DNA of 64,000 nucleotides from Hyalangium ruber. Lineage in GTDB: Bacteria > Myxococcota > Myxococcia > Myxococcales > Myxococcaceae. Location: NCBI RefSeq assembly GCF_034259325.1, contig NZ_JAXIVS010000007.1, forward strand, positions 124,001 to 188,000, written 5' to 3'. The translations under genes were made by a program, and so were the position numbers. Below are positions 8,787 to 17,700 of the stretch, piece by piece. Position 1 is the stretch's first letter. Each line of letters begins with the position of its first letter. Below the pieces are notes generated by a model. That model saw only the letters and a list, made by a program, of their open reading frames with translations. It was not told the origin of the DNA and searched no databases.

Positions 8787-8801
8787 GCAAGGCGGGTGCC
8801 A
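8787..8801 (-). promoter_or_regulatory. Sigma-54 (-24/-12) promoter before the RpoH-like sigma gene
   Basis: On the minus strand TGGCAC, five bases, then TTGC give a match to the sigma-54 consensus with GG and GC at the required 10-bp separation. The predicted transcript start is near 8775, about 50 nt before the sigma-factor ATG. No clear enhancer palindrome is visible upstream, though activators can bind imperfect sites. Confidence 0.65.
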
Positions 8802-8939
8802 AGCCCCCTTCTGAGACGTTCCCGAGTAAATACAGCGACTTGCAAAAGAAGATCGGCGTGCTTAGGGCGGAAGGCGGGTAACTTTTTCAGGGCCGCCTGG
8901 CTGGTGCTTCCCCCCGTTTTCCAGTGGGCGGATGTAGGA

Positions 8940-10346
8940 TCAGCTTTTGGACGTGTCCCGAGGCGCTCCGAGCAGGAACTCTCCCACACTTCCCTCCACG
9001 AGCGGATCCAGTCCGGAGGCGCGAGCGAACACATCCGCCCGGCCGCCCCCCAGCGCACACGGCGCCAGCCCCATGGCGGTCGCCACCATATAGAGCGTCT
9101 GGAAGATCACCCCCACGTGCTTGAGCATCAGCGCGTAGGCCATGGACTCGTACTTCCAGGCCACCGTCGCGAAGCGAGCGGTCAGCACCAGCAACACCTG
9201 CGGAGACTCGGACAGGGCCGCGCCCGTCACGGCTCCCTTCAACAGCTGCTCCACCTCAGGCGTGGCGCCCGTCATCCGGTAGAGGGCGTGGTTCTCGGGC
9301 CGGTAGGAGTACAGCCCTCGCTCCAGTCCCTCGCACTGGTGGGCGATGACATACACCTCGCTCTCGTAAAGGCCCCCTCCCGCTGGATAGGGGCGCGCCT
9401 CCCGCACGGGTCCGCCCTGCAACGCGGCCTGTCGCTCCCCCACGGCGCGGTAGAGCAGCTCGCCCAGCTCGGCGAGCGTCACCCGCCTCGGTCCGTGCTC
9501 GCGAATCGAGCGGCGGCGCTCCAGCACCTCCGTGAACGGAGGATCTCTCCGCCGCGCCTCGGCCAGGTCTGGCACGGGCAGCGCGAGCATCTCGCCGGAC
9601 GGGGGCTCCTTCTTCTCGGGAGGCTTCGGAACCCTGTCCCGGAAGCGATACGTGGCTCCCGTCCCCCCCTCACGCGGAGGCCATCTCGAGCGGCTGTGGA
9701 ACAGCAGGTCGTGAAACTCCCAGGTCGTCAGGGCTTCGGACTCATGAGGAGCGCCATCAGGCCCCGCCTCCGTCAGGACACCCGCCTCCGCCAGCATGCG
9801 CAGGAAGACCGTCACAGCCTCGGTGGAGATGCCAGGCACCAGCGCGCCCAGCTCCTCGGAGGACCTCGGCGTCGCGAGCGCTCCCAGGAGCGCGGGCCCG
9901 TGCCAGGTGGGCATCCACACACGCGTCGCGGAGAGAGGGGTCTCCAGCACCGTGCCGCCATCCACCGGCCGGGTGAAGGCAAAGCGAGACAGGGTATGGC
10001 GCACACCTTGTCCTGGCCCTGGCCCGGACGCGCGAGGGGTCGCGGGAGTGAGCGTCGCCAGGGGAATGCCCTCGCTCAGCAGGGTCCGCGAAAGGGCGCC
10101 ATGCGTGCCCAGGGCTTTGAGCAACAACTGAAGCGTCGCGGCGTCAGCCACTCCCGCGCGGCTGGCGAGCCCCGTGAGCTCATCCGCCCCGTGCAAGCCA
10201 CCGCACAACGCATCGAGCGCGGCTCCCACCTCGGTCGAGACCGGAGGCAGCACCAGTTGCACCCGCCCCTGGAGCGCACGGCGGCCGTCTGTCGTGGGCG
10301 TCATGCTCACCCCGGGTCTCAGGGAGAGCGTCTCGCGCGTACGCAT
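8940..10346 (-). CDS. SagB/ThcOx-type azoline dehydrogenase of the TOMM cluster
   Basis: The 468-residue protein should oxidise azoline rings made by the cyclodehydratase to aromatic thiazoles or oxazoles, using FMN. The C-terminal half (about 270-468) is a nitroreductase fold: RRRSIREHGPRRVTLAELGELLY (FMN-binding Arg/Ser region), YPAGGGLYESEVYV, then the helix with YMVATAMGLAPCALGGG. The N-terminal half has weak winged-helix character, as in other SagB proteins that bind leader peptides. It lies 33 bp downstream of precursor 1 on the same strand, so precursor and dehydrogenase are likely co-transcribed. The family call is clear from the SagB C-terminal signature; the exact ring chemistry is inferred. 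Confidence 0.88.
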   Translation of the reverse strand: MRTRETLSLRPGVSMTPTTDGRRALQGRVQLVLPPVSTEVGAALDALCGGLHGADELTGLASRAGVADAATLQLLLKALGTHGALSRTLLSEGIPLATLTPATPRASGPGPGQGVRHTLSRFAFTRPVDGGTVLETPLSATRVWMPTWHGPALLGALATPRSSEELGALVPGISTEAVTVFLRMLAEAGVLTEAGPDGAPHESEALTTWEFHDLLFHSRSRWPPREGGTGATYRFRDRVPKPPEKKEPPSGEMLALPVPDLAEARRRDPPFTEVLERRRSIREHGPRRVTLAELGELLYRAVGERQAALQGGPVREARPYPAGGGLYESEVYVIAHQCEGLERGLYSYRPENHALYRMTGATPEVEQLLKGAVTGAALSESPQVLLVLTARFATVAWKYESMAYALMLKHVGVIFQTLYMVATAMGLAPCALGGGRADVFARASGLDPLVEGSVGEFLLGAPRDTSKS

Positions 10347-10378
10347 CCGCTACCGAGTCGGTCTCATCGACAGCCGGC

Positions 10379-10696
10379 TCAGCAAGCACACGAGAAAGGC
10401 GCCGTGGACGGATCCGCCTCGTGGGTCGCCAGCGCGACCTCCCGCATGTTCATGTCCGGCGCGGGGGGGATGACCATCTGAAGGGTGTCGGCCTGCTGAA
10501 CCGGAGTCGCCTCATGACGCTCGACGACCTGGAGGTGTACCCCAGCCGGCAAGGCGAATTCGTAGGAGGCCAGCAGCGTGCCCGTCGGATCGCGCTTCAG
10601 CGCCTCACGAAACTGTGCGTCCTGCCATGCGCGAACCACGCACTGCGCCCAGATGGTCCCGAACTGCTGCGAATCCGTGGCAATGACGTCCTTCAT
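10379..10696 (-). CDS. TOMM precursor peptide 1 with NHLP (nitrile-hydratase-like) leader
   Basis: The 105-residue peptide has an NHLP-type leader: DSQQFG, AWQDAQFREALKRDP, LPAGVHLQVVE and MVIPPAP. A short C-terminal core, about ATHEADPSTAPFSCAC, holds two Cys, two Ser and two Thr that could be cyclised. ATG 10696 is chosen because GAGGAG sits 9 nt upstream and the reading matches precursor 2 from this point. The leader binds the E1-like part of the modification enzyme; the core becomes the product. It heads a transcript with the SagB-type dehydrogenase and is divergent from the YcaO gene. No canonical GG cleavage site is visible before the core, so the boundary is uncertain. Confidence 0.88.
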   Translation of the reverse strand: MKDVIATDSQQFGTIWAQCVVRAWQDAQFREALKRDPTGTLLASYEFALPAGVHLQVVERHEATPVQQADTLQMVIPPAPDMNMREVALATHEADPSTAPFSCAC

Positions 10697-10724
10697 GATT
10701 GTCTCTCCTCGGGAGGCATTACGT

Positions 10725-10747
10725 CTTGTCAGCTTAAGCCTAACAAG
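10725..10747. promoter_or_regulatory. Imperfect inverted repeat upstream of precursor 1
   Basis: Arms CTTGTCAG and CTAACAAG (7 of 8 bases complementary) flank a 7-bp spacer containing CTTAAG. The repeat lies 29-51 bp before the precursor 1 ATG, where a regulator could sit over the promoter. It is in the 170-bp region shared with the divergent YcaO gene. Confidence 0.4.
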
Positions 10748-10866
10748 AAGACACCACGCCTGGGAAATCCACGCTTTCGCCCAGGGAGGAATCTTGCAGT
10801 GAATGGCGGAATCTCTACATCCCAAGATAGGGAAAGACGCCGGAGCGTTAGAATTGGCACCCCTGC

Positions 10867-13077
10867 ATGCGCGATCTCCTCGACCGAGTCCTTCAATTCA
10901 AACCCTCTCTGCGTCTGGAGCTGCTCGATCCAGGCCGCGCCTTCCTCCTCGGCGAGCGTGAGCAGTTCATGCTCACCGGCCCGGTCCAGGTGCGCGTGGC
11001 ATCGGCGCTCGATGGACGCCGGCCCGTGCGAGAGGTGATCGCCTCACTCGAAGGGCAGCTCTCCACCCCCGAGGTGCTCTACACCCTCGCGATGTTGGAG
11101 AAGCGCGGCTACGTCGTCGACGTCGCGCCAGCCCTGGCCCCCGAGGTCGCGGCCTTCTGGCAGGCCCAGGGAATCTCACCCGCGGAAGGCGCCGCGCGGC
11201 TCGCCACCACCCCCGTGAGCGTGCATGCATTGGATGGGTTGGATGCGGCCCCCCTCTCCGAAGCCTTGCGCGCAGCGGGCCTCACCGTGCGAGACGAAGC
11301 CGCCCTCCCCGTCGTCCTCGTCCGCGACTACCTCACCCCGGAGCTGGAGTCGTTCAACCAGCGCGCGCTGGAGCGCCGCGAGCCCTGGCTGCTCGTGAAG
11401 GCCTCGGGCGGCACGCCCTGGGTGGGGCCCGTGTTCCGTCCCGGCGAGGGGGCGTGCTGGGCTTGCCTCGCGCACCGGCTGCGCTGGAACCGCCCCGTGG
11501 AGACCTATCTGCGGGCGCGCTCGGGCACGGCAGCGCCCCTCACCCCGCCCCGCGCCGAGCTGCCCGCCAGCCTCCAGGCCGGAGCACACCTCGCGGCGGT
11601 GGCCCTGGCCCGCTGGCTCGCCCTGGGCAAGCAGGGCCCGCTGGGGCAGACATTGATGGCCCTGGAGTTCCACCGGTTCCAGCTCACCGAGCACGCCGTG
11701 GTGCGCAGGCCCCAGTGTCCCGCCTGCGGCGATCCGGAGCTGTTGAAGGCGCGAGGCGCACGTCCGGTGGTGCTGGAGCCACGGCCCCGAGGCTTCACCG
11801 AGGACAATGGCTTCCGGAGCGTGACGCCCGAGGAGACCTTCGCGCGCCTCCAGCACCAGATCAGCCCCATCACCGGCGTCCTCAGCAGCATTGGGCCGCT
11901 GGAGGGGCGAGACCACCCACTGCGGCCCACCTTCGGGGCCTCGTACTTCACCCCTGTCCATATCGAAGCCCCGGACTTCAACGAGTTCCATGCGCAGAGC
12001 ATGGGCAAGGGCCGCACCCCTGCCCAATCCCGCGCCAGCGCGCTCGGCGAGGGCATCGAGCGCTGGAGCGCCCTCTTCCAGGGAGATGAGCCCCGCATCC
12101 GCGCGCGGATGGCGGACCTGGGAGAAGAGGCCCTCCACCCGCGCAACGTGCTCATGTTCAGCGAGAGCCAGTACCGGGATCGCGAGGCGCTCAACAAGAC
12201 GTACCGCCTGCCGCGCGGTGCCATCCCCCTGCCCTTCGATGAGCGCCAGGAGACGGACTGGACACCCCTCTGGTCGCTCACGCACGAGCGCCGTCGGTAC
12301 CTGCCCACCGCGTGCTGCTACATCCGCTACCCCGCCCCACCGGAGGCGCGCTTCGCGCCCGCGGACTCCAATGGCCTCGCGGCGGGCAACTGCCTGGAGG
12401 AAGCCATCCTCCAGGGTTTCCTGGAGCTGGTGGAGCGGGATGCCGTGTCCATCTGGTGGTACAACCGCTTGCGCCGCCCGGCCGTGAACCTGGCCAGCTT
12501 CGCCGAGCCCTACTTCCACGCCCTGCTGGAGCACCACCGCGCTCACGGCTGGCAGGTGTGGGCGTTGGACCTTACGCACGACCTGGGCATCCCCACCTTC
12601 GCCGCGCTGGGGCGGTTCCCCGAGAACGGCCGGTACTGCGTGGGCTTCGGGGCCCACCTGGACGCGCGCATCGCCCTGCAGCGCGCGCTCACCGAGTTCA
12701 ACCAGCTCTTCGATCCGAAGCAGAAGCTGCCCGCGCCCTGGCTCGAGTCCGAGATGGAGGACCCGGCCTACCTGCTCCCCGACGAGACGGTGCCCGCGCG
12801 CACCCCCTCCGACTTCCCCGAGCCTCCGCGCGAGGACATCCGGGATGACGTAATGACATGTGTGGCACGGGCCGCGCGTGTGGGCCTGGAGACGCTGGTG
12901 ATGGACCTGACGCGCCCGGACGTGGGCCTCCATGTCGCGAAGGTGGCCGTGCCGGGGCTGCGCCACTTCTGGCCCCGCTTCGGGCCGGGGCGCCTCTACG
13001 ACGTGCCCGTACGCCTCGGCTGGCTCTCGAGCCCGCTGCAAGAGAAGCAGCTCAACCCCTTCCCCTTCTTCCTCTAG
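10867..13077 (+). CDS. Fused E1-like leader-binding / YcaO cyclodehydratase (TOMM)
   Basis: This 736-residue fusion should convert Cys, Ser and Thr of the precursor cores into azolines with ATP. Residues 1-310 are the E1-like (C) part: an N-terminal leader-recognition wing and a zinc site from the pairs CWAC and CPAC. Residues 320-736 are the YcaO (D) part, with GKGRTPAQSRASALGEGIER and the acidic active-site helix LEEAILQGFLELVERDA. The C-terminus NPFPFFL is close to the PxPxP tail typical of azoline-forming YcaO enzymes but has Phe at the last Pro position. A good ribosome binding site is not obvious. It is followed 9 bp later by the amidohydrolase and lies divergent from precursor 1. Confidence 0.93.
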   Translation: MRDLLDRVLQFKPSLRLELLDPGRAFLLGEREQFMLTGPVQVRVASALDGRRPVREVIASLEGQLSTPEVLYTLAMLEKRGYVVDVAPALAPEVAAFWQAQGISPAEGAARLATTPVSVHALDGLDAAPLSEALRAAGLTVRDEAALPVVLVRDYLTPELESFNQRALERREPWLLVKASGGTPWVGPVFRPGEGACWACLAHRLRWNRPVETYLRARSGTAAPLTPPRAELPASLQAGAHLAAVALARWLALGKQGPLGQTLMALEFHRFQLTEHAVVRRPQCPACGDPELLKARGARPVVLEPRPRGFTEDNGFRSVTPEETFARLQHQISPITGVLSSIGPLEGRDHPLRPTFGASYFTPVHIEAPDFNEFHAQSMGKGRTPAQSRASALGEGIERWSALFQGDEPRIRARMADLGEEALHPRNVLMFSESQYRDREALNKTYRLPRGAIPLPFDERQETDWTPLWSLTHERRRYLPTACCYIRYPAPPEARFAPADSNGLAAGNCLEEAILQGFLELVERDAVSIWWYNRLRRPAVNLASFAEPYFHALLEHHRAHGWQVWALDLTHDLGIPTFAALGRFPENGRYCVGFGAHLDARIALQRALTEFNQLFDPKQKLPAPWLESEMEDPAYLLPDETVPARTPSDFPEPPREDIRDDVMTCVARAARVGLETLVMDLTRPDVGLHVAKVAVPGLRHFWPRFGPGRLYDVPVRLGWLSSPLQEKQLNPFPFFL

Positions 13078-13086
13078 GAGCAGCCC

Positions 13087-14247
13087 ATGCGAGACGGCTC
13101 CCGAATCCTGGATGCGGATCGCCACGTCCTCGAGCCCATCGGCTTGTGGAAGGAATACCTGCCGGCCGAGTACCGCGCCGGGGCGCCCTACTACGAGACC
13201 CACGCGGCGACCGAGTCCCTGCAGCAGCGCGTGGCACGGCTGGGCCCCAAGGGGATGCTGCCCCCCATGCCGGTGCTGATGCTCGATGGCCAGCCGGTGC
13301 TCAACAAGCTCACGGAGCGTGCCCGGGTGGAGGTGACGTGGGGCATGGCCCAGCGCCACAAGGACGCCTCCGCCGGAGCCACCCCCACCCACCACCTGCG
13401 CTCCATGGAGCACTCGGGCGTGGACCTGGCCGTCTTCTACCCCACGGCGGCCTCGTTCCTGCTGCGCATCGACGGAATGGAGCCAGCGCGGGCCGCGGCC
13501 TTCGCCCGCGCCTACAACAACTGGCTGCGAGACTTCTGCCAGACCAACCCCGAACGCCTGCTCGGCGCGGGCGCCCTCAGCCTGCATGATCCGTCACGCA
13601 TGGTGGAGGAGCTGGAGCGCGTGGCCGGCTTCGGGTGGAAAGTCGTCGTGGTGCCCCCCAACCCCGTCAACGGCAGGACGCTGTCCCACCCGGACTACGA
13701 GCCCTTCTGGTCCGCCTGCGAGCGGCTCTCCATGGCGGTCACCATCCACGAGGGGACCCACGTCCGGCTGCCGACGGCGGGCGCGGAGCGCTTCGACACC
13801 CGCTTCGCGCTCAATGCCTCCTCGCACCCCCTGGAGCAGATGCTGGCGCTGCTGACCCTCATCGAGGGAGGAGTGCTGGAGCGCCACCCCCGGCTGCGCG
13901 TGGCCTTCCTGGAGGCCGGCTGCGGGTGGGTGCCCTACTGGCTCTGGCGAATGGACGCCACGTGGCAGCACATGGCCGGCGAGGTGTCGGAGAACGTTCG
14001 CCTGAAGCCCTCGGAGTACTTCCGCCGCCAGTGCTTCGTCACCATCGAGCCCGAGGAGCCCGGCCTGGCCGAAGTCGTCCGGCTCCTGGGCACGGACAAC
14101 CTCATGTTCGGCACCGACTACCCCCACGCGGACCACGGGGACGACCTCGTGGAGCACGCGCTGGGGCTTCGGTCGGTGTTGTCCCAGGAGGCCTTGCACA
14201 AGCTCCTCTGGGACAACCCCGCCCGGTTCTACGGAATCACCGGGTAA
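13087..14247 (+). CDS. Amidohydrolase-family TIM-barrel metal hydrolase in the TOMM cluster
   Basis: The protein has 386 residues and belongs to the amidohydrolase_2 (ACMSD-related) group. It has DADRHVLEP at the N-terminus, where many relatives have DxHxH, then VTIHEGTH and FGTDYPHADHGD near the C-terminus, which supplies the metal-ligand Asp. AGGAG 6 nt before the ATG makes the start firm. It overlaps nothing but sits 9 bp after the YcaO stop, so it is in the same operon. Its stop abuts the stop of precursor 2 with no gap. Inference: it tailors or trims the modified peptide, or hydrolyses an amide of the product; decarboxylation is also possible in this family. Substrate unknown. Confidence 0.8.
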   Translation: MRDGSRILDADRHVLEPIGLWKEYLPAEYRAGAPYYETHAATESLQQRVARLGPKGMLPPMPVLMLDGQPVLNKLTERARVEVTWGMAQRHKDASAGATPTHHLRSMEHSGVDLAVFYPTAASFLLRIDGMEPARAAAFARAYNNWLRDFCQTNPERLLGAGALSLHDPSRMVEELERVAGFGWKVVVVPPNPVNGRTLSHPDYEPFWSACERLSMAVTIHEGTHVRLPTAGAERFDTRFALNASSHPLEQMLALLTLIEGGVLERHPRLRVAFLEAGCGWVPYWLWRMDATWQHMAGEVSENVRLKPSEYFRRQCFVTIEPEEPGLAEVVRLLGTDNLMFGTDYPHADHGDDLVEHALGLRSVLSQEALHKLLWDNPARFYGITG

Positions 14248-14589
14248 TCAGCACACGCTGAAGGTCAGCCCCGGCAGCCAATCACACGCGCGCATCCCTT
14301 CCGCCTTCGCGTCCGGGCCGATGAGCGCGATCTCCTGCATGTCCATGGCCGGCGCGGGCGGAATGACCATGCGCAGGGTGTTGGCCGGAGCGGCCTTCAC
14401 CTCCATGTCATTCTCGACCACCTGGAGGAGGACGCCCTCCGGCAGGCTGAACTGGTAGGACTCGAAGAGAATCCCCGCGGGATCGCGCTTCAAAGCCTCG
14501 CGGAATTGCGCGTCCTGCCATGCACGCGCCACGCACTGCGGCCAAATCATACCAAACTGCTGAGAATCAGAGGCAATGGCACTGTTCAC
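14248..14589 (-). CDS. TOMM precursor peptide 2 with NHLP leader
   Basis: The 113-residue peptide starts at GTG 14589, with GGGAG upstream and alignment to precursor 1 from its first residues (ASDSQQFG against ATDSQQFG). The leader is nearly the same (AWQDAQFREALKRDP, MVIPPAP). The core differs: after EIALIGPDAKAEG it reads MRACDWLPGLTFSVC, with two Cys, one Thr and one Ser. Both precursors end with Phe-Ser and a final Cys. It is on the strand opposite the YcaO gene and has its own AT-rich upstream region. Inference: the same enzymes modify both cores, giving two products from one cluster. Confidence 0.88.
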   Translation of the reverse strand: MNSAIASDSQQFGMIWPQCVARAWQDAQFREALKRDPAGILFESYQFSLPEGVLLQVVENDMEVKAAPANTLRMVIPPAPAMDMQEIALIGPDAKAEGMRACDWLPGLTFSVC

Positions 14590-14671
14590 GGTTTTCTCCC
14601 TTTGCAGGCTGAAGCTGGTGAGACATCCCCCTAAAGCGTGACACGCCAAGTCTTTGCAGACTTAATTCAGT

Positions 14672-14699
14672 TTAATAAACGACCTCATGGATAAAGCAA
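14672..14699 (-). promoter_or_regulatory. Candidate sigma-70-type promoter for precursor 2
   Basis: On the minus strand TTGCTT (14699-14694) and TATTAA (14677-14672) are separated by 16 bp, in a locally AT-rich stretch unusual for this window. This lies 83-110 bp before the precursor 2 GTG, so a leader of roughly 75 nt is expected. Confidence 0.45.
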
Positions 14700-14709
14700 T
14701 CTCTTTCGC

Positions 14710-14727
14710 GTCGAATTCTCATTCGAC
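14710..14727. promoter_or_regulatory. Perfect 7-bp inverted repeat upstream of the precursor 2 promoter
   Basis: GTCGAAT and ATTCGAC flank a 4-bp spacer, 11 bp upstream of the predicted -35 element. There is no T tract on either side, so a protein-binding site is more likely than a terminator for the kinase gene that ends at 14766. Confidence 0.4.
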
Positions 14728-14765
14728 CCGGGGGGAGTCTTTACCAACCCAAGGCAGGGAGTCAG

Positions 14766-17700
14766 CTATGCGTGGCGCTGCCCGAGGAGCGCCCGCGCCC
14801 GAGCAATGTCTGGCGAGTCGAGCCCCTCGTTAAATCCTTGCAGCAAGGCTGCAAGGATTTCGCGAATCTCAGACTCCTGTCCCCGCAATTGAAGCAATTC
14901 ATACAAGGAATGCGTGGATTTCAGCTCCGCCATCTTTGAGGACTGCTCCCGCGCGATGGAGATGGACTCGCGCAGGCAGGCCTCGGCGCCCGCGGTGTCG
15001 CCGCGCGCGCTCAGGCAGCGGCTCTCGAGGCGCAGCAGCTCCGGCATCATGTAGTGCTCGCCCAGGCGGCGGCCCCAGGCCATGACGTCCTGAATGACTT
15101 CGAGCGCCGAGTCGTAGCGCTGCGCGTCACACTCCACGTCCGCCAGCAGGGACTTGTAGTAGGTCATCCCCAGCTCCAGGCCGATGCTCTCCTGGGCCGC
15201 CAAAGCCTTGCGCAGGCTGTCCGCGTCCCGCACGGCCCAGCTGCGCAGCATCTGGCAATACGCTGTCTGCATGGCCAGACCGTGCCGCTGAGTGAACTCC
15301 AGGCCGGTGTCGGCCGCCTGGACGAGCTGCTCGCGCTCCCCGCGCACCTGGAAGATGGTCAGGCGATAGAGATACGCCGTCCCGAGGCTGCTGGGGTGCT
15401 TGCACTCCTGGGCCCAGGAAAAGCCCGCCTGGATGTGGGCGTTCGCCTGGTCGGGGTAGCCCAGCATCCACTTCACCAGGGCGATGGACGTCTCGGCCCA
15501 GGCCCGGGCGTCGAACCCGAAATGAATCGCCAGCGGCAGGTGGCGCGCCGGCTCATAGAGCGAGAGGACCTGCTCGAAGCTCGCCCGGGACTCCCGCAGC
15601 GAGCCCTCGGCGACGGTGTTGTTGCCCCGCGCCGCCAGCGCCATGAGCTTCAAGTCGCCATTGCCCGTCTGCTCCGCCATGGAGAGCAGCCTGTCCACCA
15701 GGGTGCGCGCCTGCGCCCGGTGTCCGCGGGTGTTGTGGTAGAGCCACAGCGCCCACAGTGTCGGGACGATCTGCGGGCTGTCTCCCAGGAAGTCGATGAG
15801 CTGCTGCGAGTGCTCCACCAGCTCCTTGATGCGCTCGTCCGACCAGCCCCGGATGACCATCATCGCCGGGATGAGGATGATGTTGAGCCCCAGCTCCAGC
15901 GTGGCCCGCTCGCGAGGGTCCTCCACCACCTCCAGCCACGACAGCGCCTCGGTGATGTGAGCGACGGTCTCCTGGTTGGCGTAGCGCATCAGCGCGGCCA
16001 TGCCGGCCCGCTGCGCGTAGCCCAGCGCCTGGCGCTTCTGCTCCGCGGTGGCGTGGTGCATCGCCAGCAGGTCCGGGCGCGTCTCGACGAGCTCGGGGAA
16101 GTGCGCCTCCAGGGTCGCCGCGATGCGGGCATGCACCTGGCGGCGCAGGGGCTTGAGCATGGACTCATAGGCCGTGTCCCGGATGAGCGCGTGCTTGAAG
16201 AGGTAGGTGGGGCTGCGCACTCCGCGCCGGCGGTGGACGAGGTCGGCGTCCACCAGCGCCTTCAGCTCGCGCTGCAGCTCCTGCTCCTCGCGCTCGGAGA
16301 CGGCCTTGAGCACCTCGTAGTTGAACTCACGCCCCAGCGCCGCCGCCAGCTGCGCCAGCTCCTTGGCCGGCCCCAACCGGTCCAGGCGCGACGTCAGCGA
16401 GTCTCGCAGCGTGGTGGGGATGGAGAGCTGGCTGGGGGAGTACAGGCGCGTGGGCGTATCCGTGCCTACCGGCAGCGACTCGGCCACCACGCGCGTCAGC
16501 TCCTCGACGAAGAGCGGTACTCCGTCCGTGCGGTTCACCAGCTGCTCCACCACCTCCTTGGGCAGGGGCCGCTTCTGGGTGAGGCCACTCACCATCTCCT
16601 CCACCCGCTTGCGATCCAGTCGGCTGAGCTGCAGGTGGTGGGTCACGGTCCACGGTGGTGAGAAGTCCGGGCGCGAGGTGAGCATCAGGCAGATGCGCGC
16701 GGTGGGAACATCGCTCACCAGCTGCGCGAGCATCTCCAGCGTCGTCGGGTCCGCCCAGTGCAGATCCTCCACCGACAGCAGCAGCGGCTGCTGCTGCGCC
16801 ATCTCGAAGAAGAGGCTCACCACCGCATCGAGCATCCTCTCCTTGGCCAGCTGCGGAGAGACATTCGGCGGAGGGTAGCGATCGGCCCCCGCCTTCACCG
16901 ACAGCAGCCCCAGGAACAGCGGCATCGCCTCGTCCAACACGAAGCCGTGCTGAGACAGCAGCGCCTCGAGCGCGCTGACGGTCTGCTCCGGCGTCCAGTC
17001 AGGGCTGACGCCCAGCAGCCGCGACAACAGGTCCACCACGGGGTCGAGCACGCTGTTGCGGCCTTCCGCCGTACAGCGACATTCGAGCAGGGCGTGCGAG
17101 GTGCCACGTACCTGGCGGATGAGCTCCTGGACCAGACGAGATTTGCCAATGCCGGGCTCGCCCGTGAGCAGCACGCTCTGCCCGGTGCCAGCCACCACCT
17201 GCCACCAGCGCTGCGACAGGAACTCCAGCTCCTGCGTGCGGCCGTACAGGGGGATGATCGCGGAGCCTTCCAGCAACTGGGACGAGGCCAGGCCCCGGTA
17301 CTCATGAAGCAGGCGGAACGCCGAGTCGCTCGCCGGCTCGGTGGCGAAGTGGCCCCGCAGCAGCCTCGAGGTGGCCTCGCTGATGAGGATGGTGCCCGGC
17401 TCGGCCCGCGCCTCCAGCCGCACCGCCGTGTTGGGAGTGCTGCCGATCAGCGCCGGCAGGTCTCCTGGTCCCAGGGCACGCGGCTCCTGACTGATGACGA
17501 GCCCCGTGTGGATGCCCACCCGGAACTCCACCCGCCCGCCGCGATCGCGCGCCAGCGAGGCGCCCTGCTGCTCCATGCGCGCCACCATCGCCAGCGCCGC
17601 CCGGGCCGCGCGTCGCGCATCATCCTCCTGCGCCTTCGGGTAGCCGAAATAGAACAGCACCCACTCGCCCAGCACTCCGCCCACGTGGGCGTCGTAGCTC

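Noticed and set aside
10857..10872. TGGCAC close to the YcaO start
   Set aside because: The downstream GC is one base too far for a sigma-54 element, and the site would place transcription inside the gene.
11176..13587. Long minus-strand frame opposite the YcaO gene
   Set aside because: The YcaO motifs are on the plus strand; the reverse translation has no recognisable domain.
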